From the NCBI RefSeq assembly GCF_005239225.2, contig NC_133297.1:10652147-10716146 (forward strand): a DNA stretch of 64,000 nt, in the 5' to 3' direction. This document shows positions 24,701 through 38,705 of this stretch, piece by piece. The first letter of the stretch is position 1. Each line of letters opens with the position of its first letter. A program made the translations under genes and the position numbers. Under the pieces are notes generated by a model, which did not search any database, was not told the DNA's origin, and saw only the letters and a program-made list of their open reading frames with translations. Source of the DNA: Populus alba (Eukaryota; Streptophyta; Magnoliopsida; Malpighiales; Salicaceae).

Positions 24701-25863
24701 TAGCATGGGATCGCAGTCTTACACTAAATGGAATATAATTAGAAATTAGTAATGGATCATGAAATATGCCCCTGGAGAAATTAGCCATTGGATGTCCAAG
24801 GGAAACATTTGGTTAAATATCTGGCGGAACAGTAGAAATTGTCGTACTGCAGTTCTTTGAGCCTGGAACAAGGAAGAAAAAAATTTTATTTTGATGGAAT
24901 GGATTCTTAAATATTTATTTTAATAAACACATGTCAAGTTAAATGTCCCAATTTCCCTGTGAGCTTCACTTTATGATATGCTGCTAAAGTTGTACTATTT
25001 GGCATAATTCAGCACCGCTTTTTATTAAATTTCTGGTTTTTTATATGCAGTTTGCTGCAAAGATATGCCTTTTGACATCTTTTAGAGATACCTGTTTCAT
25101 TGAAATTATGCCACAATACCAGCCACCAAAACGAGGTAAGAACTGCCTCTGTAGGCTGTCGTAAAACCTTTGATATTGTTGAATATTCCACTCGCATTAC
25201 TTTAACAGAATTAATTCTCTCTGAAAGTCGAAATTTTTAGAATTGAGTTTGTATTCAAGTTAAAACCTTTATGATTCAATCCAACTGACTTCTGCAGGAT
25301 TTAATAATTTTTTTGCTTCCTGGAACTCAAGAGCAGGCAATAAAAGCCTATCAGCTCTGAAAAATAAATTTAGTAGCCCATGTATTTGAATTTCAAAAAG
25401 AAAAGAAAAGAAAAATTACAGGACCTTGGCCCATGTATGTGATTCCAATGTGCACTTCTGGCTAATTTATCTATGTTGTTGGATACGAAGTAGCAAAGAT
25501 ATGAAGAGGCCTTATAGCTCTAAATTTTGAATTTGGGAAAGCATTTATCTTTAAACATTCTATTTTTACTAAAGATGTTATAAATGCCTTGATGAACTTG
25601 GTACTTTTACCATCCTCGTTTACTTTTAATTCTTCATGATGCAGAGTTGTGGTTGAGTTTCTGGTCCGAGGTACACTACAACTCATTGTATGAAATCCGA
25701 GGTAGGTTTAAAAAATAAAACTTCATTCTCGTAGGTGTGATATTCTAATGGTTTTGTGGTCTTAAATGAAAAGGACCAATGTGATTTTGCACTAAGATGC
25801 CTGGTTCCAATTTCAGATGCTCCTGTTCCACGGAAGCCAAAGAAGAAACACTGGTTGTTCTAG
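21754..25863 (+). CDS. OTU12: OTU-domain cysteine protease (deubiquitinase)
   Basis: CDS join(21754..21918, 22108..22181, 22620..22674, 22765..22839, 23958..24031, 24161..24209, 25051..25135, 25645..25701, 25817..25863), 226 aa, all GT-AG with frame kept. A 5' UTR exon ends at about 21466 (cacatacag/gtaac), with intron 21467-21685. The catalytic triad is visible: Asp and Cys in VSGDGNCQFRALSEQM (about residues 91-106) and His in WSEVHYNSLYEIRD near the C-terminus. The Lys-rich tail PRKPKKKHW may aid nuclear localisation (inference). OTU enzymes cleave ubiquitin chains. Position directly after RH41 matches Arabidopsis At3g02065/At3g02070 (OTU12), which supports the symbol; close paralogues (OTU9-11) are the alternative. 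Intron 4 (about 1.1 kb) and intron 6 (about 0.84 kb) contain no other gene that I see. Confidence 0.88.
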
Positions 25864-26984
25864 ATGAAGCCGAGACTGTTGATTTTGGTATAGCAATTGG
25901 GATCATTTATAAAGATTTTTCTACTGCACATAGTTTTGCTACATGTTGTGTTACATCTTCATTATTTCATATCTTTCTTATAGGAAATAAATTGTTTCTC
26001 TCTTGTAAAGTTATTGATTTTGTTTTGGGTTTTAAGAGGACATGCTATGACATTTTCTAGCTATGGATTCATTGGGATAGGGCTAATATTCTATTATCGA
26101 CTCGTTATAGTGTCCTTTTCCATTCCTTGTCGTCTCTGCTCGTCTCAAATAGAAGTTCTGTTTTTTCTTTTTTCTTTTTTCTTACCTAAATATCCTATAG
26201 TTTTGTTCGGGGTTCGTGGTTCGTGGTTGTCTCTTCTAATAAGTGCGTTTCTTGTAAATCAAACTTGTGTTATGTTTAAGTTATTAATGCCTTTTTTTTT
26301 TTAACAGGAATATTATTTACATACTCTTGTTAATTTGTAGTGGATCATTGGATGTTATAAAATAAATAGAAATATATCAAATTCTAATGAAGGGTTATCG
26401 GAAACAAACCTAGAACAAGCAGAAATCAAAGAATCAAGAGCTAGAATGGATAGCAAGATGAGGAAGGGGAGTTTTATTTATTTTTAATTTGCTTTGGTGC
26501 AAGATCCACTTATATTGCTCAGGCTGTGTCTGTTTTGGGATTTGGGAGTTGCGTGTTGTTTCTAGCTTTTTAAATATACCAAACCATGCGGATCGCTGGA
26601 ATCCAGCTTCTATTTGCAGAGACGATCAGGTCAGTGAGCGGTAAGCATGCACAGAGGTCAGATCCTAGGGAAAACACGTTCTTCTTACTCCTCCTATAAG
26701 ATTATTTATTTATTTATTATAGAGAGATTAATTGGAATCCATTCTTAAATTCCGTAAGCTCCCATTAACAACATTGATTAGCTTTTGGTTGCTTCCATGT
26801 TTTGCTGGTATCCATCTCCCGGAAGGAACAGAAAAACTAGCCATAAGTAAATTTTTCACTAATTAACAGCCTAGTGCCTCTTTGCTGTTGTTTGGCATTT
26901 CAACTGTGCTTTTAATTCATTTACTAGTAAAAAACACTATGAAAAACAATTAATCTTAACTCTCAAATAACCATCTTTTTTTTT
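25864..26984. other. 3' flank of the OTU gene
   Basis: 3' UTR and spacer. No supported gene. Confidence 0.45.
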
Positions 26985-27150
26985 ATTATTATTATCAACA
27001 TGAATGTCCAGGTCAACTTATACGCATCTTGACTAATTCCACGAACCCGGAAGTTAAATACCATGTAAGCTTCCAGTGATCATGAGGTTTGTAAAACTCG
27101 AACTGGTGATCTCTAGAGAACAAATTTAGAATATGACTAATTGAGCTCGA
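26985..27150 (-). mobile_element. SINE, minus orientation (first of an adjacent pair)
   Basis: Read on the minus strand, it has an A-box-like GAGCTCAATTAGTCA and a B-box-like CAGTTCGAGTTT (near 27098). The shared 3' domain (on + as gactaattccacgaaccc) follows, with a poly(A)-type tail seen as T-rich sequence at 26975-26995. Confidence 0.65.
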
Positions 27151-27266
27151 CTAATTTTATAAACCTTGAAGTTAACGATCATATAAATTTTTAGTGGCAT
27201 TGAGATTTGTGAGACTCGAACTGATAATTTTTATAGAGAAAACCTAGAACCTAACCAGTTAATATA
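27151..27266 (-). mobile_element. Second, truncated SINE copy in the same orientation
   Basis: It repeats the layout of 26985-27150: on + cgactaattttataaacctt, then gagactcgaactgat (B box CAGTTCGAGTC on minus), then taaccagtta (A-box-like). The two copies abut head to tail. Confidence 0.6.
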
Positions 27267-27298
27267 TATTCGAAAGAAGCACTTTTATTATATATATT

Positions 27299-27319
27299 TG
27301 TGTGTGTGTGTGTGTGTGT

Positions 27320-27352
<33 letters not shown>

Positions 27353-27360
27353 AGTGTGTG
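27299..27360. repeat. (TG)n microsatellite
   Basis: About 30 TG units with one GG and one AGAG interruption, next to the SINE pair. Confidence 0.9.
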
Positions 27361-28742
27361 TCCCTTCCATGTTATCTCATTGAACAAAGCAATTCACACA
27401 ACCAGCTCACATGCTCTGATCTATCTATTGTCGTGAATTATTTATTCCATAATTTCCTCTTTCGGTGGATTGATTGAGCATTCCGACCACATTAGTTTAC
27501 GTCAAGATTAAAGGATAACAGGATACAGATCTCTAAGAGAGTAATGGAACTGGTCTTTTTATCTTGCCCGCCTGCTCTGTACAAAATCTATACTTCCACT
27601 TTAGTCCCTCTGCTTTTTATTGAAAAATTTCTTATTTGTTATCATTGAGAAACTTGTCCCTCTAAACAAATATTTCTAAAAAGGGCAAAAAAGAAGTCGT
27701 TTGTCTTTGGAACTTTGCGAAGGCGACGTAGAAAACTTGTCTCGCGCGCATGAGAAGGCCAACCGAATTCAGGGAACCAGGCGGTGGAAGGCAAGGCAAC
27801 CACCGGCCTGGCTGTTCTGGTGGCTGCTACTTGTATACGTGCCCAACTATCCATGGACCTCTCTCTGCAAACAAAAGATAGAGCTTACAGCTACACCACT
27901 ACGTGTACTTGCTTCACATCTCAACTGCTTTTCCTCCAATTTTATGGTAACCGGAGATGTTGTTGTGAAAATTTATGATGTGAAGCAACTTAGATGTCTC
28001 AAGAATCAAAGCAACTTAAAAATACGGTTTTTGAGTTGGATAAATGATTCTAATAATTTTATTTATTTTTTCTTGGCCAATATGATGTATAGATTGTACT
28101 TTTAATAAATATAAAATATTTTATTTAATGGATATAAAATCCCTCATATGTTTAAGTAATTATTTTTTTTAGAGAATAAAAATACAATAATACTCTAAGA
28201 GAGAGATATTCTGAAAATATATATGCAACAGATAATGAAGATTGTAAACCTTTACTTTAAATGATGCATGATATATTTATAACCTTTACTTTGAATGATG
28301 TATATTTATAGCCCATAAATTTTGTCTTTTTATAGAGAAGATGAGCTAAAGTGTAATTTTATTTTTATCATATTTTGAGTTGTATTGTGATATATGTTTT
28401 ACTTGTTTTATTAAGCAAGAAGATAGAGACATGATAAACTATAACCGACTTTAATACACTTAATGATGTTTGTGAAATGTAAACTTATTTAATTAAATAT
28501 ATTTGTTGAGAAGTAATTCATTTAAGATTTTATGTAAAAATTTATAGAATTTGATGGTGTTAGATTCAAATATTATGTTTGAATCCATGGGTGTAGTAAA
28601 TTCAAACATGCTCAGGACGTGGCTGGGTTTGGCCAGCGCTAGACCTGGCGTGTCTTCATTGAAGCGGAGCGTGTTTGGTGCATGCGTATGCCAACTCAAC
28701 TAGCTTGAAATTAAGAAAAAATATATTTTTATATTTTTTTAA

Positions 28743-28784
<42 letters not shown>

Positions 28785-29034
28785 GATAAAATCTTTTTTC
28801 ATCAATTATCAATTTTTCACCACGTTGGATTCCTTTTATCACTGACAAATGATGAGATTAGCAGGGCAGGCTCAACTATTTTCTACGTTAAAAGATAACA
28901 CTCTCACGCTGTTGGAGGCCGAAATACCTACCAACGTTGTTTGTTTGATTTTCTTTTTTGTTTATTTATTTTTCCAAGGTTATAATAGTATTAAACTACC
29001 CTTCACCTCTCCCGGGGGTGTCCAAGGACTTGAC
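27361..29034. other. Spacer upstream of XTH
   Basis: No supported gene. A less AT-rich stretch at 27700-27900 has overlapping open frames with no recognised product. A (TA)n microsatellite lies at 28747-28782. Confidence 0.4.
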
Positions 29035-29042
29035 TATAAATA
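29035..29042 (+). promoter_or_regulatory. TATA box of XTH
   Basis: TATAAATA about 62 bp before the first coding exon, predicting a short 5' UTR of about 40 nt. Confidence 0.7.
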
Positions 29043-29103
29043 TGCGCAACAGGAACCAATCTGTTGGAAAATGCACTGAGGCTTCTTGTCTCCCCTGCTA
29101 GCA

Positions 29104-30352
29104 ATGGCTTCTTTTCTGTGGACTGTATGTTTAAGTTTCCTGCTTTTAGCTACCTTAACCAAGGGTGCTTCACCAAAAAGGGTTTTGGATGTTCCGTTCG
29201 GCCGCAACTATGCGCCTACTTGGGCCTTCGATCACATCAAATACATCAATGGAGGTTCTGAGATTCAGCTCAAACTGGACAATTTCACAGGTGCTACAAT
29301 CCAAGTGATTTTTTTTTTTTTTATGGTGGATTGCACCGATTTTTTCTGTTGTTAAGTATTTATCTTCTATGTATTAACTCTCATGTGTATATGCGCATGT
29401 GCACACAAAAGGGACTGGATTTCAATCTAAAGGCTCTTACCTGTTTGGTCACTTTAGCATGCACATAAAGATGGTTCCAGGGGATTCTGCTGGAACTGTG
29501 ACTGCGTTCTATGTATGTACTGCTTCCCTTTCTAAGTCATTTTGTGAATCTGAAATGGAGGAAGCTTGTTCCTTGTCTGTTCCCTGTTTAGGTGATTCGA
29601 TTTCAGTTTGAAAGTTTTGAATTTTTTTTTTTTATTTTGTAGTTATCTTCTCAAACCAATGAGCATGATGAGATAGACTTTGAGTTCTTGGGAAACAGAA
29701 CAGGACAGCCCTACATCTTACAAACAAATGTGTATACTGGAGGGAAAGGAGACAAAGAGCAGAGAATTTATCTTTGGTTTGATCCTACCAAGGAATACCA
29801 CGCCTACTCTGTGCTTTGGAACATGTATCAGATCGTGTAAGTTCCATTCCTGCTGGTGCTGCCCTCTGTTTATCTGTTCCTAAGAACTCTGGTCTGATCC
29901 TACCAAGGGATACCACGCCTATTTATCTCTTTTTTCCCTCTTTTATCTGCAGATTCTTTGTAGATGACGTGCCAATCAGAGTGTTCAAGAACAGCAAAGA
30001 TTTAGGATTGAAGTTCCCATTCAACCAACCTATGAAGATATACTCAAGCCTTTGGAATGCAGATGACTGGGCGACGCGGGGTGGCTTGGAGAAGACAGAC
30101 TGGGCCAAGGCTCCCTTCATAGCCTCCTACAAGAGCTTCCACGTTGACGGTTGTGAGGCGTCGGTGAATGCCAAGTTCTGTGACACACAAGGTAAGCGGT
30201 GGTGGGATCAGAAGGGGTTCCGAGATCTTGATGCCGCTCAATACAGGAAACTCGGGTGGGTTCGCCAGAAATACACCATCTACAACTATTGCACGGATCG
30301 TGTTCGCTTTCCTTCTCTCCCTCCAGAATGCAAGCGTGACCATGACATTTAA
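29104..30352 (+). CDS. XTH5: Xyloglucan endotransglucosylase/hydrolase, XTH4/5-like
   Basis: CDS join(29104..29290, 29412..29512, 29643..29836, 29953..30352), 293 aa, the length of Arabidopsis XTH5. An N-terminal signal peptide ([18 protein letters not shown]) sends it to the cell wall. The GH16 catalytic motif [10 protein letters not shown] carries the nucleophile and acid/base glutamates and is followed at once by the N-glycosylation site NRT. The C-terminal XET_C region has conserved cysteines (VDGCEA, AKFCDT, NYCTDR, PPECKR). The enzyme cuts and rejoins xyloglucan during wall loosening. [16 protein letters not shown] and [20 protein letters not shown] fit the XTH4/XTH5 clade (At2g06850/At5g13870). 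Intron 3 contains a 35-bp near-copy of exon 3 (see findings). Endotransglucosylase activity is expected rather than hydrolase. Confidence 0.95.
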
Positions 30353-32646
30353 ACTTTAGCTGAAAGCCTTTTACTTGCCGTCAGTAGCACTGCAGCCATA
30401 TATTTGGACAGTAAAGAAGGGATGATGCTGTTAGTTAGTTTCCTTCTTTCAAATCATTAGAACAGTTTCTGCTATTTTTATTAATCCATTTGCTGTTATC
30501 ATCATGTTTCTGCTGGACGGGTCACTTCGGTTTAATAAGCATAGAGAATAATGGGTAATAATTTCTTCTTCTCTGGTGGGTGAGGCAGTGAATCTTGATA
30601 TGATGGCTTCACCTGTCACATGCTTCAGCTTTGCTTTCTGGTGATTCAATAATCGGTTTCCTACATCCTTAAATCTTGCCACACAAACTGTAGCTAAATA
30701 CATCAGTATCTGTACGTACCAAGTGCTGTTAAGGATATGAAAATGACATGATAGATCTCCATCACCGCTTTTATGACCTTCATTTGGTAATACATGGAAC
30801 CCTATGTTTTAATAGTATTTAATTTATGGATCCTATCGTTTAACCTTTTTCTGGTCATTAACATGGAGGACAGCCCCCTAGTTTAGGAAAACATAATATA
30901 ATCCTTCGGCAACCCTGCATGTGCATGTGCTATAGGGCGACGCATTCAAGACAACAATCTACAAATTTCAAGGTCAGTCCCGAGGGCCGAGTCCAAGATT
31001 CATGGCTGTCACAGGAGCAGGTGGGGCCTGAGCCGCTCACCACCATGGAAAAGCATGGAAAAGATTATCGTAACAATGGATTATGCATCTAATTAAAAGA
31101 CAAATATTAGCAGTACCTAAACAAATGAAGACTGTCAAAGAAGAGCGTTTCTCAGGTACTAAAGCAACGGAAGAGAGCTATAAAAACCAAACCAACAATT
31201 ATTTTAACCAATCCATAAAGCGAAAACATGGGTTGGGGTGACTATTGTTGCTTTTTAAAAGATGTAAAAATGCTGTAAGCAATATAAAAAGAGCCACAAA
31301 ATCCGATTAGAATAGTGGGATCACTCTTATAAATTGAGATAAAAGGAGCAAGCCATATCCTGTATAGACAGGAAATTGATCCCAATCGAGAAAGTCAAGA
31401 TTATTGGGAGTGGAGTTGCAACAGACAACCAGTTCTAAGAATCATTTGCAGGAAAATTCTATAAATAACCAGAATCTAGGGACTAAATAACATTGATTAT
31501 GGGTTACCATGAAAAATGAGAAGGCACACGCAAGCATGTGATCCACTTCCATTGTCAGCCCAGTATTTTATAGTAATCTGGGTCTATCCATGCGGTCTGC
31601 AAGCAAGGAATTTCTCGTTCCTGGCAATCACGAACTCCAAGAAAAGGCTGAATATGGGAAAGAGAGTGAGTTTGATTTTTATCAAGATAAACGTTGAAGT
31701 TCAGGCTCATTAGCTTTCAAATTGAAGACTCTGCTGATAAGTGTCTTTGTAAGAAAAGGTTCAGTTTCTATCGAAGTCTCAACATCCCTGTGCAATTTGT
31801 TCAAAAAGAAGAAAAATTCCATGTGAAATGCAGACAACGAAATTTCAACTAGCTTACTGGATCAGTAAGTGCCCGGATAAAACCTAAAAACATGAAATTG
31901 GAACAAAATAACAATGTGGGATGTAGACAAATCAATCATCGACACTGTTCTAATTCAGGACAGCTCATTATCATAGTTATTATCCTTTTAAACATCCTAC
32001 TGCAGGAACATCTGGAGAAGCCAAGTGTGCTGTGATACTACCACCTCTTTCCATCCTCAACTCATCCTACTCCCATCACTCAATTGAAATCAAGCACCAG
32101 AAAGGGGAGGATAACTAATGTACACTGCCAGAAACCAACTCAGCAGAGGATGGTGATCGTTCTTTTTCTCTTGAAAATTATGGAAAGCCAGAAAGGTAAA
32201 ATGTGTTCAGAAATGTCACTTCCATTCTTGTAATCTTCCAACGCCCATGAAATAGGCTTTCTAATATCTTATCTATCCACAAAAAATATGCACCAATCAA
32301 CCAGTGACATCTCTAGCATCTAATCCAAACCCAAAAACACACGAATAACAATAAAGTAATTTTCTTACTGTCTTCAATTACAAGCTTAAGAGTTATGAAT
32401 AAGAGAAAACAAGTGGGTGACAGGAACTGTGTAGCAGAGAATACTGATTTTAGGTTATACATCTAACTTGATCAAGATCATAGTTCAACACGTGATAAAT
32501 AAGTGCAAAATTTTTGAAAAACTGTTTTTAAATATCCTTAGTGTCTTCTATCCCATGAAATTCATTGCTTGGGAAGGCTGCAGAGAAACTCAAAAGATGG
32601 AACAGCAATTTAAAGCAAACAATCAACTATGCAACAACAAGAGTAG
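30353..32646. other. Intergenic region between XTH and TyrRS
   Basis: Convergent 3' flanks of the two genes. No supported coding region; the composition is moderate, so long 3' UTRs or a non-coding transcript are possible. Open frames here are short and unremarkable. Confidence 0.4.
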
Positions 32647-34164
32647 TCAAGTTATTCGTACAATGACTTTGTTCTTCTTGCCAGCAGATAAAAGGAGAAC
32701 TTTTCCATCCACAATGTCTTGAGGTTCAATTCTCTTAGTTTCGCTATCAACTCTGCTGTTGTTCAAGTAAAGCCCTCCTTGCTTCAACAGACGGCGGGCA
32801 GCTGATTTACTATCAAGCAGACCGGAAGAAACAGAAAGATCGATGAGAGAGATATTGAGAACCTGGTCAGAGGCCAAAGAACAGGAAGGCACATCTTCAG
32901 CAATGCCCTCAAAGGTCTTCCAATCCAACTTAGTCTCAGCTCCAGGTCTCAAAGCCTCAGTTGCCTTGAGAGCCTCATTAAGTCCATCCTCGCCATGAAC
33001 AAAAAGAGTGACCTGTTCAGCCAGCCTCCGCTGAGCAGTGTTGGGGGTATAGCCAGGTCTATTCATTTCCTTCTCCAACTCATCAATCTCCTCCATGTCC
33101 AAGAAAGTAAGTATCTTTAAAAACCTGATGACATCAGCATCCGGGACCGAAAAAAAATACTGGTAGAACTTGTAAGGAGATAACATGGACGGTGAAAGCC
33201 AAATGGCACCATCCTCTGATTTTCCAAATTTAGTTCCATCACTCTTCAATAGAAGAGGGAATGTCAAGCCAAAAGCCACATCCCCTTCTGGCTGAAGAAT
33301 CTTTCTAATAAGTTCAGTACCAGCAGTTATATTGCCCCACTGATCGCTCCCTCCAATCTGAACATTAACACCCTCATTTTGATAAAGATATAAGAAATCG
33401 TAACCCTGCAAAAGCTGGTAAGTGAATTCAGTATAGCTCATTCCTTGCTCTGATTCAAGCCTCTTCTTTACACTTTCTTTGCCCATCATAGTCCCCACCC
33501 TTGCAAATCTCCCTACTTGTTTCAAAAAATCAAGCAACCTAACCTCTTTCCACCAATCATAATTATTCATAACCACAAAGAAAGAACTCGAATTCAAATG
33601 ATTGCCAACACCATCACCATTACTGCTGCTATTCATATGCAAGATTCTTGTAATAACATTGGTAATCCCTTGTGTGTTATTCTCTAAAGTATCTGCATCA
33701 AGCTCTGGCCTTTCCAGGCTTTTCCCAGATGGGTCTCCAATTCTGGCGGTGGCGCCGCCAATCAAGGCGACAGCTTTATGGCCGCACCTTTGGAACCAGG
33801 AGAGAACAATTATTCCCAGAAGGTTACCTAAGTGCAAGCTCTCTGCAGTTGGATCAAAACCACAGTAAGCCTTGAGAGTGCTTGTAGTAGAGATAGACCT
33901 GAGATTGTCACTGGTGATGCATTCAAGCAAGCCCCTTTCTTCAAGGATATCGACCACGCTGGAACGGCTGCGCATTGGGTCATGGGTTGTGGAGGCATTT
34001 TGCTGGGCTGATTGCAAGCACCTTAGAGGGACGAAGATAGGATTCTTATTGATGATGGATCTGTGTAGTTTTTTGCTGCAATTTGAAAAGGGAAAGAAGA
34101 AGAGTTTGCTGTGAGAGGAGTAAAGCAAGGTCCTTGCAGCAGCAGCAGCAGCGGCAGCTGCCAT
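32647..34164 (-). CDS. EMB2768: Tyrosyl-tRNA synthetase, organellar (bacterial type)
   Basis: Single-exon gene, 505 aa, that charges organelle tRNA-Tyr. Residues 1 to about 65 form a basic, Ser/Ala-rich targeting peptide that starts with a ten-residue alanine-rich run (GCA/GCC repeats). The class I aminoacyl-tRNA synthetase core shows the HIGH-type motif LHLGNLLG (about residue 110), IGGATARIGDPSGKS, the tyrosine/ATP pocket VQIGGSDQWGNITAGTEL, and the KMSKS-type motif KFGKSEDGAIWLS. A C-terminal S4-like RNA-binding region spans about residues 435-505 (LKQGGLYLNNSRV). This is the bacterial TyrRS family, distinct from the cytosolic eukaryotic enzyme. The Arabidopsis relative is At3g02660/EMB2768, needed for embryo development. 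Dual plastid and mitochondrial targeting is likely but not shown by sequence. Confidence 0.95.
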   Translation of the reverse strand: MAAAAAAAAARTLLYSSHSKLFFFPFSNCSKKLHRSIINKNPIFVPLRCLQSAQQNASTTHDPMRSRSSVVDILEERGLLECITSDNLRSISTTSTLKAYCGFDPTAESLHLGNLLGIIVLSWFQRCGHKAVALIGGATARIGDPSGKSLERPELDADTLENNTQGITNVITRILHMNSSSNGDGVGNHLNSSSFFVVMNNYDWWKEVRLLDFLKQVGRFARVGTMMGKESVKKRLESEQGMSYTEFTYQLLQGYDFLYLYQNEGVNVQIGGSDQWGNITAGTELIRKILQPEGDVAFGLTFPLLLKSDGTKFGKSEDGAIWLSPSMLSPYKFYQYFFSVPDADVIRFLKILTFLDMEEIDELEKEMNRPGYTPNTAQRRLAEQVTLFVHGEDGLNEALKATEALRPGAETKLDWKTFEGIAEDVPSCSLASDQVLNISLIDLSVSSGLLDSKSAARRLLKQGGLYLNNSRVDSETKRIEPQDIVDGKVLLLSAGKKNKVIVRIT

Positions 34165-34329
34165 GGTTCTGGGAGGTTAGCCTTAGCCTCGCTTTCTTTC
34201 GTCTGGGCTACAGCTTCAGCGTGTTTTTCTGCTATCTATGATTTTTGGATTTCGGGTAAAGCAAGGCAATAGGCCCACACTTTACACCTAAATCCACATT
34301 TCAGGTTCAAAACCCAGCCTGCTTAAAGC

Positions 34330-34446
34330 CGGTGTGGGTTTTATGTTATCTTTTATTTTTTAAAATATTTTTTTATTTAAAAATATATTAAATAATATTA
34401 TTTATTTTAAAAATTTATATAATATCAAAATAATTTAAAAAACACA

Positions 34447-34479
<33 letters not shown>

Positions 34480-34525
34480 TATATTTTTTTATTTTTTTAA
34501 AAAATATTTTTAAAATACAAAAATA
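34330..34525. mobile_element. Diverged AT-rich TIR element
   Basis: AT-rich block with the family core (atataatatcaaaataattt) and an (AAAT)n run at about 34455-34480. The TIRs are heavily eroded. Confidence 0.4.
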
Positions 34526-34929
34526 AACGATCTCTTCTTATAAAAGTCTTTATAAGAAAAAATAGAAAAAATATATATGGTAAAATCTTATAATTCTTTT
34601 ACAAATAATTTAAAAGCCACAAAATAAAAGCTACAAAATTTCTTTCGAAAACTTCTTTGTTAGTGAGTAAAAGCATACTAAAGCTATATTATTTAAACAA
34701 CGAGTTAGTGCAATAATAAATAAGTTTATTATAAAGTGTTATTCCATTTAATATTTTATGTGGAACATTATCTATATTTTAATTTCTATAACAAATATAA
34801 ATAATAGCTTATATTATTTAGGTGGAATTACTCTACAATATCCTTGTATCATAGGGGTTATGTTCAATTTATCTTCATATATATTTTATCTCATTAATTC
34901 AGTACATCCTCGAGAAAATTTATGTCTCA
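34526..34929. other. AT-rich spacer
   Basis: No gene recognised. Confidence 0.4.
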
Positions 34930-34939
34930 ATCCATCTTT

Positions 34940-35139
34940 TTTTTTTTTTATTATTTATGTGGGTATCCGGGCCAGCTTGCGCGCACCACGACTAATTCCA
35001 CGGCTCACTGAACATCCTGCAAACCCAGTGAACATGTAAGGCGCCGCAGGGTGACAGGCTTGTACGGTAAGGTTTGAACCCAGGATGCAGAGGAAAGGAA
35101 CAAGTCTTCAACCGCTGGGCCAAATCCTTAAAGTGCTCC
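34940..35139 (-). mobile_element. Intact SINE with 10-bp target-site duplication
   Basis: On the minus strand it has an A box in TTTGGCCCAGCGGTTGAAG and a B box in CTGGGTTCAAACCTT, then a tRNA-unrelated body, the shared 3' domain (GGAATTAGTCGTGGTGCGCG) and an A-rich tail (T-run on + from 34940). The 10-bp direct repeat atccatcttt flanks it at 34930-34939 and 35140-35149. Length is about 200 bp, in the usual plant SINE range. Confidence 0.85.
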
Positions 35140-35214
35140 ATCCATCTTTCTATGATATCTTCATTGCTAAAACCAGGAAGAACACATTGGATGCAATTAA
35201 ATATAACTCAACAA

Positions 35215-35372
35215 TAAGACTTAAGATTTGTTTTTAATATAACTTAATTAGTCAGAATAATTTTCTAGAAATCACTAATAAAAATTTTATAAATCTTAAG
35301 ATTATTGAAGGTTTATATCGTTATTAATTTTAAAATCTGTAAGATTAATAAAGATACACAAATTAGCTCAAA
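35215..35372 (+). mobile_element. Old SINE copy, plus orientation
   Basis: Strongly diverged. The block ttctagaaatcactaataaa ... cttaagattattgaaggttt ... gattaataaagatacacaa lines up with 53448-53600 and with the minus-strand SINEs at 26985-27266. Confidence 0.45.
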
Positions 35373-35383
35373 GCATCTTCATA

Positions 35384-35384
35384 T

Positions 35385-35420
<36 letters not shown>
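35384..35420. repeat. (TA)n microsatellite
   Basis: TA run with one AAATA interruption, just 3' of GAPA. Confidence 0.8.
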
Positions 35421-35527
35421 GCTCTTTGAAAATTGGCGTGCTTGCGGCGCAATGGCAAATTTTCATAGAAGTTGAAGAAAATCGTTCCACAAAAATCAGA
35501 AATTACATTGCATGAGTAGAGAGACAT

Positions 35528-37946
<2,419 letters not shown>

Positions 37947-38504
37947 AATGGTATTATGGAAATAAAACAGGCTGACAGAAGCAGGAATTTTCTTCCAAAT
38001 AGCAGTAGTTCTAGTGTTGGTTTAGCAGCGCTAGAAGTAGAGGATGGTGGCTCGGGAGATGACAGGCGAGAAAAAAATAAGAGAGGATTAGATTATGGAT
38101 AGCCTCTCATTGAATGTATGGCTGTGGTTCTGCTTGGTGTTGCTGTCTCCAAATCTCTACCATTCCATTTTCCAAAACTTGCATGAGTACTGTGCGTAGT
38201 GGAGAGCCTCTGCAGCATCTGGCTCCAATCTTTGGGCCTCAACCTCTGATTTCTTGTAAGTGGGCCAAAATAGTTCTTGCATCCTTCATTCTTGTCATAA
38301 AACAGCCTGCAACTCTTTTCTCACTGATTTTAAGCTACCAAAACGAGGCCGTATTGGTGCTTGCAATAGAATGTTCATCATGGGGAAAGAGTTTTGTATA
38401 TAGGGCCTCTTGGCTCTTGATGAGTGAACTGGATGGATTCAAATGGATGATGCTTTAACTAAATGGTAGTACCCAGATGCCACCACCACTAGGGGGAAAA
38501 AAAA
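37947..38504. other. Upstream region of GAPA
   Basis: About 560 bp upstream of the minus-strand GAPA start, likely the promoter and 5' UTR. The plus-strand open frames (37872-38102 and 38114-38458) have no recognised product and overlap GAPA exon 1 or its promoter. No element was confirmed. Confidence 0.45.
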
Positions 38505-38705
38505 AAAAAAAAGTGTTTTTTCAGTGTTTGAGAATATGCAGATAAAATTATATTTTAAAAAAATTTAAATTTTTTTTAAATTTTTTATATATTTTTTTTA
38601 GATTGTTTTCATGTGCTGATGTTAAAAATTATTTTTTTAAAAAAATATATATTATTTTATTATATTTCCAAGCAAAAGTCATTTAAATTGTAATTACTAC
38701 CAGAC
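38505..38705. mobile_element. Diverged AT-rich TIR element
   Basis: It opens gtgtttgagaatatg near 38525, has the core gattgttttcatgtgctgat near 38602 and closes with gtaattactaccagactctc. Confidence 0.5.

Noticed and set aside
27701..28105. 134-aa open frame between OTU and XTH
   Set aside because: Overlaps a second frame on the same strand, has no recognised domain and ends in AT-rich noise.
33602..34114. Plus-strand open frames opposite the TyrRS gene
   Set aside because: Shadows of the minus-strand coding sequence.
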